Shown piece after piece: positions 39,085 through 48,686 of a DNA stretch of 64,000 nucleotides. The stretch is taken from NCBI GenBank assembly GCA_026421215.1, contig JAPKBN010000001.1, positions 1-64,000 on the forward strand, read 5' to 3'. The notes beneath the pieces were generated by a model. That model saw only the letters and a program-made list of their open reading frames with translations, ran no database searches and was not told where the DNA came from. Positions within the stretch are counted from its first letter, which is position 1. Each line of letters opens with the position of its first letter. The position numbers and the translations under genes were made by a program. The stretch is from Dehalococcoidia bacterium. Lineage in GTDB: Bacteria; Chloroflexota; Dehalococcoidia; Lucifugimonadales; Lucifugimonadaceae.

Positions 39085-39109
39085 TCGGACACATCTGCCG
39101 ACGAGTTGG

Positions 39110-39970
39110 CTACAGATCAACCGCAATTCGCTGTCCGTCGTAAGCGAGTTGTACGTCCAGACCTTCTGATTCTTTGAGCTTCGCCAGTTCAATGTTCGCC
39201 GGTACGTGATCAAAGTCGTGCGTCATATCTACCAACAGCGCACGTTTTGGCCGGAAGCGCCGAAGTTGCTCTAACGCCTCCTCGAGGACGAAGTGGGAGC
39301 CATGCGAGCGTGCTGGCCTCAACGCGTCCATCACCATGATCTCAGTGTCTTGCATCAGCTCGGCCGTGGAATCGGGAATACCGGAGGCATCCGAAACGTA
39401 CACGACATCGCCGAACCGGTAACCAAACGCGGTGGTTCGTGGGCCGTGTTCGACATGTAACGGCGTGATTTTAAGTCCGAATACGTCAAAAGGCCGTTCG
39501 TCGATGATTTGAAAGTCGAGTTTGGGTACCCCGCCGGGCGACGCCAGACTTGTGTCTACAAGCCAGTAAAACGCCTTTGCCACGTGATCCATCTCGGACT
39601 GACGCAGGTAGAGCGGGATAGCCTGCTGGACGTTGTTCGTCCAATCACGGAGATCGTCCAGCCCGCCAACGGCGTCCGCGTGCTGGTGCGTGAGAATCAC
39701 GGCGTCTAATGTCGTCACCCCGACCTTCGGAAACCAATCGATCGCTGAGTGGTAAAAGAACTTACCTACATCGATCACAACGTTCTTTTCCGCGCGGTCC
39801 GGCGACCTGTAACGGATCAGCAACGACGTATTACGACGCCGATTGTGTGAGTCGGGTAAAACCGCGTCCGGGCACACTTTGCAAGTCTGCGGTTGGCGGG
39901 TCAGACAACTGACACGCGGCACGCCTTCGGACGTGCCGGTGCCGAGGAATACGATTTCGCTATCAGACAC
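39110..39970 (-). CDS. MBL-fold metallo-hydrolase (PhnP-like) with THQHADA variant motif
   Basis: VFLGTGTSEGVPRVSC, CKVC, ILTHQHADAVGGLDDLR, HVEHGPRTTAFGYRF, DMTHDFDH. Confidence 0.88.
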   Translation of the reverse strand: MSDSEIVFLGTGTSEGVPRVSCLTRQPQTCKVCPDAVLPDSHNRRRNTSLLIRYRSPDRAEKNVVIDVGKFFYHSAIDWFPKVGVTTLDAVILTHQHADAVGGLDDLRDWTNNVQQAIPLYLRQSEMDHVAKAFYWLVDTSLASPGGVPKLDFQIIDERPFDVFGLKITPLHVEHGPRTTAFGYRFGDVVYVSDASGIPDSTAELMQDTEIMVMDALRPARSHGSHFVLEEALEQLRRFRPKRALLVDMTHDFDHVPANIELAKLKESEGLDVQLAYDGQRIAVDL

Positions 39971-39973
39971 GGT

Positions 39974-40456
39974 TCAATCTTTGGACATGAGGACTTCGCC
40001 GGCCATCGTCTCGACGCGTTCAAGCTCGATAATCACAGCAAATCCATTTCCGTCTTGATCTCGGTCGATTTCAGCCTGGACCGTGCGCCCCTTCACAGCT
40101 TCCCGGACATTTCCGGTTTCGTGAAGTGTCGCTTTCCCGAAAAATTTCCACGCCTGTCGGGTCGCGGGATTGCGGTACATCACGATCACGTAGGGACTGG
40201 TTTGGATGTTTCTCAGGCCCCCGCGTTTGGCTCGTTCCCAGTACGCCAGGTTCTGGCCGTCGTAGGCCATTACGCTGCCACGGTAGCCGATTCCAGGCAT
40301 GCCGTCCGCAGATGCGGTGGCGAGGATACAGGGCACTTGATCGGCAAGTGCATTGTCGATAGCGGTCTTCATCTCGTCGGTCAGATCGATCAAGGACATT
40401 TCCTCCTCAAAGCGGACGCCAGGGTAAGTTTCTTCAAGAATTCCGAATCGCCCCAC
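39974..40456 (-). CDS. Pyridoxamine 5'-phosphate oxidase-fold (PPOX) family protein
   Basis: PCILATASADGMPGIGYRGSVMAYDGQNLAYWERAKRGGLRNIQTSPYVIVMYRNP. Confidence 0.8.
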   Translation of the reverse strand: MGRFGILEETYPGVRFEEEMSLIDLTDEMKTAIDNALADQVPCILATASADGMPGIGYRGSVMAYDGQNLAYWERAKRGGLRNIQTSPYVIVMYRNPATRQAWKFFGKATLHETGNVREAVKGRTVQAEIDRDQDGNGFAVIIELERVETMAGEVLMSKD

Positions 40457-40759
40457 TAACGATTCGAGGACCCAGCGTTCCGACCATGGCGCGGGTAATC
40501 GTACATCGGAGTCGGCATTTTATGGCACGGCTTGCGGGAATGAGTGTGAGTAGATAGAGGTCGACGACGATTCGTTGGCTGACCAGGCATCGAGTGTAGC
40601 GGCGTGGCCGTTAATAGGGCTGGCAATGAAGAACCCCTGTTGTTTTACTCGTAACCCTGACAATGATGTTGACGGGAGAAGCGATGCTGCTAGCCTCCTC
40701 TGTAACCAATGCGTCAATTCGAACGGCGCAGCAGATCATCCACCGTTGGAGGCCTCGCT

Positions 40760-41194
40760 ATGAGCGACTCAAGCACCGGGAAAATTGTCGATATCCGCCT
40801 GAACGTCGCACGCCGACAACCGATGCGCGTAGTCGAAAGCGCAGAAGTAAAGGCCGGCGAGGGTCTAGTCGGGGACCGTCATTCGAAGGCCGGAAGCACG
40901 CGGCAGATCCTGATGATGGATCGAGCGATCATGGACGTGCTTGAAGTGGAGCCCGGCCAGCTCCGGGAGAACATCACCGTCAAGGGCATATCGCTATTTG
41001 GCCTCGAGAAAGGTCAGACCTTGAAGGTGGGCGACGGGCTGGAGTTCAAGATCGGTGAACTGTGCGATCCGTGCGAGAACATGAGCCACATCCGGCCAGG
41101 GCTGCGAGAGAAGATCGAGGGCCAGCGCGGCCTCTTTGTAACACCGTTATTTGACGGCACGGTCACAGTTGGGGACGACGTCAGCGTTAGCTAG
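40760..41194 (+). CDS. MOSC domain-containing protein
   Basis: GEGLVGDRHSKAGSTRQILMM, LRENITVKGI, GELCDPCENMSHIRPGL. Confidence 0.85.
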   Translation: MSDSSTGKIVDIRLNVARRQPMRVVESAEVKAGEGLVGDRHSKAGSTRQILMMDRAIMDVLEVEPGQLRENITVKGISLFGLEKGQTLKVGDGLEFKIGELCDPCENMSHIRPGLREKIEGQRGLFVTPLFDGTVTVGDDVSVS

Positions 41195-41344
41195 ACCTCA
41201 CAGGACTCTACGGAAAACGACGGCGTGCCAAACGCATCAGCCGTATCAGGATTGCCCGCTCTCCCCCTCCGCCAGAGAGGCAGACGTGCATCAAAGCGTG
41301 GAGGGCGACGCGACGCTAGTCGGCCCCATCCGCAGCAGCCATGA

Positions 41345-42538
41345 CTATCCAAACAGCCCTTCACGCTGAAACACGTCTGCCAGGATCTCTATGCCCTCGC
41401 CGATCTCTTCTGGCGAGTTATGGCTGTAGGTCAGGCGCAGGAAGTTGTGGCCATCTCGCTCGGCCCTAAATACCGGTCCGGGGTTGTACTTCACGTCTGC
41501 TTCCACAGCGGCCGGAAGTGCCGCGAGCGTATCTGCACCTTCTGGCAACTCCACCCACAACATCATCCCGCCGTCTGGGGTGCTCCACGATGTGTTTGAC
41601 GGGAAGTGTTTCGAAAGCGCTCCCAGCATCGAGTCCCGACTGGCCCGGAGGGACGACGCAACGTCCGACACGTACTCCTCCCGGTTGTCGGTCATGTACT
41701 GGTGGACGGCCATCGAGGCGAGATGGCTGGGGGCGCCACCGAAGCGGATTTTCCGGAGGGTCTCCATCACGGGTTCCGGCACGACCCCGTAGCCGAGTCT
41801 CAGGCCGCAGCCGAGCAGCTTGGTGTAGGCGGAGACGTACATGACTCGGTTTGGGTCACCCATACCGAGCATCGCCGGCGGGATCGGGTCTCCGTCAATC
41901 CTGAAGTCTGCGTACGACTCATTTTCAAAGATTGGTACGCCGTACTTTCCCGAGATCTCGAGCATGTGCCTGCGTCGGTTCAGGCTCAGGGTTACGCCCA
42001 TCGGGTTCTGGTAGACGGAGATGGTGTAGATCATCTTCGGGCGTTTCCCCTCTGCGATCACCTCTCCAATAATGCGGTCAAGGGCGTCGGTGTCCATGCC
42101 TTCGTCATCGGTGGGGACGTGTCGGACGTCTGCGCCGCGCTCAAGTAGCATCTTCATGGTGCCCAGGTAGCTGAACTCCTCGACGAGCACAACATCACCG
42201 GGGTCGACGAATACGTCGAGGATGGCGCCGATCGCGCCGCCTGCGCCGCTGCTCAGGAATATGGACTCGGGATCGATGTCCGGCGCTCCGCGTTGCCCAG
42301 CGAGGTTACCGGCGATCAACTCCCGCATCCCGAGGTGGCCCTGAGGTGGTGGGTACTGGGAGAGGGTCTGACCGTCACGTCGAATAGCTACGCTAAGGGC
42401 GTCGATCAAGCCTTCCGTCGGAAACACACCCTGGTCGGCGTAAGTGACAGAGAAGACGTATTTGGTGTCCGCCATGAGGCCGACCGGCATCTCGACCGGC
42501 AACGGCATATTTGAAGAGAAAAGCCCTGAATAGTCCAT
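41345..42538 (-). CDS. PLP-dependent class I/II aminotransferase (MocR/2-aminoadipate type, no GntR domain)
   Basis: LSQYPPPQGHLGMRELIAGNL, SISVYQNPMGVTLSLNRR-like segment, VSAYTKLLGCGLRLGYGV; start at 42538 preceded by GGGAG. Confidence 0.88.
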   Translation of the reverse strand: MDYSGLFSSNMPLPVEMPVGLMADTKYVFSVTYADQGVFPTEGLIDALSVAIRRDGQTLSQYPPPQGHLGMRELIAGNLAGQRGAPDIDPESIFLSSGAGGAIGAILDVFVDPGDVVLVEEFSYLGTMKMLLERGADVRHVPTDDEGMDTDALDRIIGEVIAEGKRPKMIYTISVYQNPMGVTLSLNRRRHMLEISGKYGVPIFENESYADFRIDGDPIPPAMLGMGDPNRVMYVSAYTKLLGCGLRLGYGVVPEPVMETLRKIRFGGAPSHLASMAVHQYMTDNREEYVSDVASSLRASRDSMLGALSKHFPSNTSWSTPDGGMMLWVELPEGADTLAALPAAVEADVKYNPGPVFRAERDGHNFLRLTYSHNSPEEIGEGIEILADVFQREGLFG

Positions 42539-42683
42539 CGAGTGAACACTCCCGCTCACGATCAACTCCCGTTGTTGGCGCTTGTTGTGCATCACGCGTG
42601 TGCGCCGGGAACAGTGTACTGGGACGGGGCGCTGACAATATTAAATTTCGTCACTGAGCGGTGTAAGAAACAGTTACAACACT

Positions 42684-43739
42684 CTATTCTGCAAAGTGCG
42701 GCATTACCTCTTCTTTGAACATTCGCATGCCGTCTAACATCTTGCCCTGATCCAGGCCGGCCGCTCCGAAGGCGCATCTGATTGAATTGATACCGAGGGA
42801 TCGCAGGGTTTCGATTCGCTCGATTACGACCTCTGGCGTCCCTATTAGCGGGAGGATTCCTGCGTCTTGAGCGCGTTGTGAAGCCACTGACCTGTCTCGA
42901 TCCCGGTGCTCCCAGTGCTTGTAATCGTCAGGTGTCTTCCCATCGGCGGTTCTCGGGTTGCCGACCCGTGCAAAGTCCTTCTCGATCACATCTTCCAGCC
43001 CTGCAATATCAGACTCCGCCTGCTCCTGAGTCGACGCGACATAGACGTTCACCGCCACCGCCAGATCGATGTGCTCGTGGGGATTCCCGTAATGCTCCAT
43101 TCGCCCATGCCATAGTCGAAGCACTTCCGGGACCTGACCCATGGTCGCGGTCGGGCCTCCGACGATGATCGGCATATTCTGGCTAGCTGCGAAATCGACA
43201 CTCTCGGGGCTCGTGCTCACCGCTATGTGGATCGGGATCCCGCCCTCTTGAAGCGGCTTCGGGAGTACATTGACGTCCTGGACATCGACAAATTCGCCCT
43301 TAAAGGTCAGCGGTTCGGGCTTCCAGGCCTGCTCAATGACGGCCAGGTATTCGCGGAACTTTGCACGGGCCTCTCCAATGTCCAGCCCGTAAGCCTCAAA
43401 CTCCATGCGTTGGTATCCGGCACCAACCCCGAGGGTCAGCCGTCCACCCGAGAGGATGTCTACGGTTGCGGCTTCTTCGGCGACCTGTATCGGGTTACGG
43501 AAGGGCAGGACGACGATCGCGGTACCGATTCTTGCGTTCTTGGTACGTGCGGCGACGTTGCCGAGCAGGGAGAAGATACCGGAGACGAGGCCGTGGCGCG
43601 AAAAATGGTGCTCTGCGAGCCAGATCTCGTCCATTCCGATCTCGTCGCCGAGTTCGATTTTCTCCATGGCGCGACGGATGCTGTCTTCGGGGGTTAAGTC
43701 CTGGTGCCAACGGACGAGTTCGAACTGGCCGAATTTCAT
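42684..43739 (-). CDS. LLM class flavin-dependent oxidoreductase (luciferase-like)
   Basis: EIWLAEHHFSRHGLVSGIFSLLGNVAARTKNARIGTAIVVLPFRNPIQVAEEAATVDILSGGRLTLGVGAGY. Confidence 0.93.
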   Translation of the reverse strand: MKFGQFELVRWHQDLTPEDSIRRAMEKIELGDEIGMDEIWLAEHHFSRHGLVSGIFSLLGNVAARTKNARIGTAIVVLPFRNPIQVAEEAATVDILSGGRLTLGVGAGYQRMEFEAYGLDIGEARAKFREYLAVIEQAWKPEPLTFKGEFVDVQDVNVLPKPLQEGGIPIHIAVSTSPESVDFAASQNMPIIVGGPTATMGQVPEVLRLWHGRMEHYGNPHEHIDLAVAVNVYVASTQEQAESDIAGLEDVIEKDFARVGNPRTADGKTPDDYKHWEHRDRDRSVASQRAQDAGILPLIGTPEVVIERIETLRSLGINSIRCAFGAAGLDQGKMLDGMRMFKEEVMPHFAE

Positions 43740-43899
43740 AGTTAGTTTGTCCTTACCTCTTTACTTATTGAGGTCCCGTATTACCGCACATCTTATGCTC
43801 GTGACGTGACTGCTGCTGTGGCTCTCGTGCCAGACGCGGGTTTACGCGAGCCGGATGGTCCAATGGAAGGCGATACCTCACACCCCAGAGGCGGTATTT

Positions 43900-43975
43900 T
43901 GGTGGAGCTGGCGGGATTCGAACCCGCTACCTCTTCAATGCCATTGAAGCGCTCTCCCGAGTGAGCTACAGCCCC
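43900..43975 (-). tRNA. tRNA-Ala (GGC), CCA encoded
   Basis: Reverse strand GGGGCTG/CAGCTCC acceptor with G3:U70, ATGGCAT anticodon loop, GGTTCGAATCC T-arm. Confidence 0.96.
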
Positions 43976-44202
43976 ACTTGCGGCGCTCGACGTAGGTCGG
44001 CGCACTGCGTCAGGAAATCGTATCACGGGGCTCGGTGTATAGGGTGACGATTGTTGATGGTTTGCGCTGTGGGTGGTTGGGTGCTAGGGCTCGGGGGTGA
44101 GCCGGAAGATTCGTCGTCTCGGGGTCAGGATCACAAAGGTTTGCTGCCCTGCTGCTTACAGAGGTGTCTAGAGGGCAGGCCTGCGTGAATAGTCATTCGT
44201 CC

Positions 44203-45597
44203 TTACGGTGTTTTTGCCGGATTGCCTTCCTCAATTATTGAATCGCGTGATTTCGCAGGAGGATTGTTTCGATTCTTGCCCCTTCGGCCTGATGTTTCTT
44301 GGGCGATGAAGGCGAGGATAATTCCTATACCGACAAGGAGGAAGACGTTGATGTGGAGGGCGGTGGTCATACCTGATGTTTCTGCGATGAAGCCGAGAGC
44401 TATCGGGCCGATTACGAAGCCGAGGTCGCCGAAGGTGCGGTAGAGACCCATCGCCAAGCTGGTCTGGCCGGGTGGCGCCAGGTCTGCGATGTAGGCGGCC
44501 GGAGCCGGGCCGGCCACGCCGGTGCCGATTCCCATGATGATCGCTGCGATAAACATCATCGTTACGTTCCCAGCGAGGGCGAACAGCAGCAAGCCAATTC
44601 CGGCAAGCAGGATCCCCGGCACCATAACCGGTTTGCGCCCAAACCTGTCTGCAAGCCACCCGGCCGGGAACACGATGAAGAAGTTGATAGTGGTCATCAC
44701 AAACAGCATCACACCCAGCATCGTGAGGCTCATCTCTATCTCGTCGACGGCAATTATCGGGACCAAAGTCTGGCGCGCCCCGGTCCGCGTTAAGAACACC
44801 ATCAGCGTGAAGAGCCCGACCACGATGAAGGTCGGGTTACTCAGCATGGTCCTCGTGCCTGATCTGGCACGAGGCTGGCTCCTGACCTGTGATGCCGCCA
44901 CGGAAACGACGGGAGGGCCGTCCGGCGTCCAACCTGGCGGTCGGTTAGGCAACCGGAACACGGTCCATACCGCGGCGGCAGCGGCCAGTCCACCAGCCAT
45001 GAAAAAGGGCCAAGCGAGTCCCCAGGTATCGGCGACAAAACCACCAAGTGGCGGGCCTATATCAACGCCTAATAAAAGCGCGCCCTGCTGGATGCTCATC
45101 AACTGGCCGCGATTTTGTGAGGTCGATATGTCGGCTACGTACGCCATCGCGCCGGTCATGAACATTGCAGATCCGGCTCCGGCGAGCACGCGCCATGCGA
45201 TCAACTGGATGATCTCGGGTGCGAACCCGCTACCGACGTTACCGACGGCGGTTATGGCCAGTCCGGCGGACATCAGAACCGTGCGACCGTATTTCGCCCC
45301 GAGGACCCCGGACGGAATATTCAGGAAGAGTCGTGAAAAGCCAAATGCTGCAACCACAAAGCCGATGGATGTGGTCCCGACATCAAAGTCTTGTGCATAC
45401 GCTGGCAGCACGGGTGCAACCACACCCTGCCCCATCATCGAGATCGTCGTGGCAAGTGCGATGGCCGTCATCGCCCGGTTTTCACGGAAGAAGTGAATCG
45501 TCCGAATTACAATGCCCGCAGGATGTCGGTTATTACGAGTCGTGTTCGTACTCAGACCCGTATTCGCATCGGTTTCCGTACTGCCATCAGACCTCAA
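44203..45597 (-). CDS. MFS transporter
   Basis: FGFSRLFLNIPSGVLGAKYGRTVLMSAG, GWLADRFGRKPVMVPG. Confidence 0.9.
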   Translation of the reverse strand: MRSDGSTETDANTGLSTNTTRNNRHPAGIVIRTIHFFRENRAMTAIALATTISMMGQGVVAPVLPAYAQDFDVGTTSIGFVVAAFGFSRLFLNIPSGVLGAKYGRTVLMSAGLAITAVGNVGSGFAPEIIQLIAWRVLAGAGSAMFMTGAMAYVADISTSQNRGQLMSIQQGALLLGVDIGPPLGGFVADTWGLAWPFFMAGGLAAAAAVWTVFRLPNRPPGWTPDGPPVVSVAASQVRSQPRARSGTRTMLSNPTFIVVGLFTLMVFLTRTGARQTLVPIIAVDEIEMSLTMLGVMLFVMTTINFFIVFPAGWLADRFGRKPVMVPGILLAGIGLLLFALAGNVTMMFIAAIIMGIGTGVAGPAPAAYIADLAPPGQTSLAMGLYRTFGDLGFVIGPIALGFIAETSGMTTALHINVFLLVGIGIILAFIAQETSGRRGKNRNNPPAKSRDSIIEEGNPAKTP

Positions 45598-46721
45598 TCC
45601 GAGTCGATCACGGCAGGCTCAGAGCCGCCCACGTTTTCAGAAGATTCGATGGGCGGCAGCCCGTTACCTCGCTTACCACGCCGGACAACGAAAGTCTGCC
45701 AACTTACAAACAAGGTGCCGCCGATAACAATAATGCTGATCCAACTGATTGATCTGTCGACTATCGTCAGGGTTAGCGCCTGTGTGTCGTCCAGCCCCAG
45801 GAATATCAGCATGCCGGTGAGTCCCCCTTCCACGAATCCAAACCCACCCGGGGTGGGAATCGTCGATAGAACTGCGATGGTCAGGGCGGCGGACATGATT
45901 ACGAAGAAGCCAATGTCCAACCCGAGGCTCTCGGCGACAAAGTAGACCCGGCCGATTTCTAGTGCCCATCCGATCATGCCAAGCAAAAACTGCAGCGGCA
46001 GTTGGCGGGCCTTAAAGCTGCCGAGCGCTCCGACCTGTAAAGGGTGATAAATCTCTTCGATTCGGTCCGGAAGGTGGCGCGCCAATCGTTCGCCGTAGTT
46101 GCGCATGGTGATGAGCGCTAGGAGTATGGTGGCGGATACGACGATAGCGGCGATGAGCACGTAGATGGGCAGGGTGATTTCGCCCGTGACCAACAGGCCG
46201 ACAGCTCCGACGACGAGCAGCAACAGCACGATCAAGATGTCCTGAGCGCGCTCCCCGAGCAAGGTGCCCAGGGTGTTGGTAAGTGGAATGCGTGTTTCTC
46301 GATGCAGGGCGTAAGCGCGGTAGGCGTCTCCAAGTCGGAAGAATGCGACAGAGTTTGCAAACCAACCCATGAGGATGATCGCCGCGTATTTTGCATTGCC
46401 GGCTTGGACGACACCCGGCTGGTTGTCGACGCCGGACGCACGCACTATCAGCCGCCAGCGGATACCGCGGAACCAGAAGCTGATGTAGTAGAAAACTCCG
46501 GCAAGTAGGTATGTGAGCGGATCGACGCCTTTCACCTGGTCCCACATGTCGCCCCAATCGATATCGAAAACCCGGAAAGACGTGACCGCTAAAATGGCGA
46601 TCGCAACCACGCTTACCGCAAGGGTCCTTTTGGAGAACATCCGGTCGCTGAGCCGGGGCCTGTCTCCATTTGCCCGGATTTCAGGATTCAAGAGCTCCGG
46701 TTGGGCTGGCTGGTTGCTCAA
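45594..46721 (-). CDS. Lysylphosphatidylglycerol synthase TM region / flippase-like (UPF0104) protein
   Basis: Multi-TM; YYISFWFRGIRWRLIVRA, FFRLGDAYRAYALHRE, STIPTPGGFGFVEGGLTGML. Confidence 0.82.
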   Translation of the reverse strand: MSNQPAQPELLNPEIRANGDRPRLSDRMFSKRTLAVSVVAIAILAVTSFRVFDIDWGDMWDQVKGVDPLTYLLAGVFYYISFWFRGIRWRLIVRASGVDNQPGVVQAGNAKYAAIILMGWFANSVAFFRLGDAYRAYALHRETRIPLTNTLGTLLGERAQDILIVLLLLVVGAVGLLVTGEITLPIYVLIAAIVVSATILLALITMRNYGERLARHLPDRIEEIYHPLQVGALGSFKARQLPLQFLLGMIGWALEIGRVYFVAESLGLDIGFFVIMSAALTIAVLSTIPTPGGFGFVEGGLTGMLIFLGLDDTQALTLTIVDRSISWISIIVIGGTLFVSWQTFVVRRGKRGNGLPPIESSENVGGSEPAVIDSD

Positions 46722-47506
46722 ACAGTGCCCTCGTCAGTGTTCAAAACTGGCTTCTTTACGCTGGCAGGGTCTGGCACGCCGAGAGGACGCTTATGGGGGA
46801 TCCCCGTGCGTCTAGGAAAGCGGGCCGGGGTGTTGGAGACCTTGCGCCATAAGACGGCGGTGTCAGGTTCGGGTCGTGGTCCGAGTGCGACTGATCTTAA
46901 CAACGCCGTTGAGGCACCCATCTGTGCTGCAGCGGATGCGGCGCTCTTCGCTTCTTCGTCCACATTTGCGCCCTTCAAGGCTAGCGATATTCCACCTACT
47001 TTGCAGAACGGAAGCGTTAGTTCGGCCAGTTCTGGCAGAGCGGCGAGTGCACGGGAGGTGACGATGTCGTAGGACTCCCGGTGTGCGTCATCTCGGGCCA
47101 GTTCCTCGGCCCGGCCATTGACAACTTCGACGTTCCCAAGCCCCAGCGCCTCTACGACAACAGCAAGAAAATCGGTCTTCTTTCGTGTTCCGTCGAGGAC
47201 AGTGACATGTGTAGTCGGGAACACTATCGCCATCGGTAGGCCCGGGAATCCGGCTCCGGTTCCGACATCCATCAGACGCTTGCCATCTCCTAGGTATCGC
47301 CCGCGTTCGGCAGGCGTTAGGGCCGCTGCAATCTCCAGCGAACGCACAAACAATTCATCCCGAACCCGGTCCGGGCCCGTGATAGAGGTAAGGTTGGCCC
47401 GCTTGCGATGCTCTTCCAGCAGCTCGTGATAGACGACGAACTGTTCGCACTGATCCTGGCTGATCTCGATTCCGGCACGTCCGGCTTGATCAATTAGGCG
47501 TTTCAG
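46718..47506 (-). CDS. rsmG: 16S rRNA (guanine(527)-N(7))-methyltransferase RsmG; apparent CTG start
   Basis: LMDVGTGAGFPGLPMAIVFP and VTSRALAALPELAELTLP; frame extends to 47506 (CTG) with AGGAGA 8 nt upstream, N-terminus LKRLIDQAGRAGIEISQDQCEQFVVYHELLEEHRKRANLTSITGPDRVRDE. Confidence 0.85.
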   Translation of the reverse strand: MKRLIDQAGRAGIEISQDQCEQFVVYHELLEEHRKRANLTSITGPDRVRDELFVRSLEIAAALTPAERGRYLGDGKRLMDVGTGAGFPGLPMAIVFPTTHVTVLDGTRKKTDFLAVVVEALGLGNVEVVNGRAEELARDDAHRESYDIVTSRALAALPELAELTLPFCKVGGISLALKGANVDEEAKSAASAAAQMGASTALLRSVALGPRPEPDTAVLWRKVSNTPARFPRRTGIPHKRPLGVPDPASVKKPVLNTDEGTV

Positions 47507-47558
47507 GTGAGGGTTCTCCTGTGATGATTATGGTGAACGCGTCCAACAATAACCTTGT

Positions 47559-47580
47559 CATTCCGACGAAGGTCGGAATG
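47559..47580. repeat. Short palindromic intergenic repeat
   Basis: CATTCCGAC GAAG GTCGGAATG, perfect 9-bp arms. Confidence 0.6.
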
Positions 47581-47882
47581 GCGGTATTTACGATGCAAAG
47601 GGTGGATCTAGTGATCCTTCATTAAGGATTACAGCAGTTCAGGATACGCCCGCGGCACCGTTAATCCGTGCATCAAGTGGACCGCCGTTCAGGCAATCGA
47701 TGTCGGTAGCAGGTAATTCAGGACCGTTCGGGTATCTACTTAGCTTGACATCCCCGATTGACTGACCCTAAGTCCAGTGATATTTTGGAGTCATTGGAAG
47801 TCGCTAATGCGGCTGTCATGGCACGACCTTCACCCGGTGCGATCTGCACCGCGGTTAGTCACACTGAACACGAGTTGGAGAG

Positions 47883-48686
47883 GTGCGGTTGGCGCTTCGA
47901 ATCGCAGTTTGCGTGAAGCAGGTACCGGACCCGGAAACTCCCGCATCGGCGTTCAAGGTTGACGAATCCGTCAATCGGATCGTCCCAGCCCCGGGTATTC
48001 CACCAGTTGTAAACGGCTTTGACCTTCACGCGGTCGAGGCAGCTCTACGCATAAAAGACGCCGGAGACGCTGAGGTCATCATCCTCGCCGCCGGTAACGA
48101 CTTCGTCATGGACGTGATGAAGAAACCGCTGTCCATGGGCGCCGATGCGCTGGTCCTGGCGGAAGATCCCATCTTTGAGGATATTGACGCCGTAGGCACA
48201 GTCAAAGTGCTAGCGGCCATGATCGAAAAGACCGGGCCATTTGACCTGATCCTAGGCGGACGACAAGCGTCCGATTGGGATCAGGCGCACGTACCACTCG
48301 GTCTTGCCGAGAAACTTGGGCTTCCGTCCGTGACGCTGGCACGAAATGTTGAACCACAGGACGGGGTGGTCCGGATTGAACGTGCGTTGACCGACGGTTA
48401 CCAGGTCGTTGAAGCCCCGATACCGGCCGTGGTCACCGTCAGTAACGAACTAGGTGAAGCGCGCTACCCGACGCTGCGTGGCATCATGGCGGCATCTCGC
48501 AAACAGCCAGAACGGTTGACGTTGGATGAGCTCGGTCTAACAGCTAATGACCTGAAACCAGATCTCTCACTCCGCAGGTTGTTCATCCCAGAGAGCGAGA
48601 GTCAGGTAGAAATTATTGAAGGCGAAGATGAGGCGGATGCAGGCCGGAAGTTGGCCCTTCGTCTCAGAGAGTTGAATCTGATTTAA
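47883..48686 (+). CDS. etfB: Electron transfer flavoprotein beta subunit
   Basis: RIAVCVKQVPDPETP, NGFDLHAVEAALRIKD, GGRQASDWDQAHVPLGLAEKLGLPSVTLA. Confidence 0.95.
   Translation: MRLALRIAVCVKQVPDPETPASAFKVDESVNRIVPAPGIPPVVNGFDLHAVEAALRIKDAGDAEVIILAAGNDFVMDVMKKPLSMGADALVLAEDPIFEDIDAVGTVKVLAAMIEKTGPFDLILGGRQASDWDQAHVPLGLAEKLGLPSVTLARNVEPQDGVVRIERALTDGYQVVEAPIPAVVTVSNELGEARYPTLRGIMAASRKQPERLTLDELGLTANDLKPDLSLRRLFIPESESQVEIIEGEDEADAGRKLALRLRELNLI

Noticed and set aside
44522-45496. 324-aa plus-strand ORF
   Set aside because: Antisense shadow of the MFS transporter 44203-45597; Pro/Ile/Ser-biased composition and no recognisable domain.
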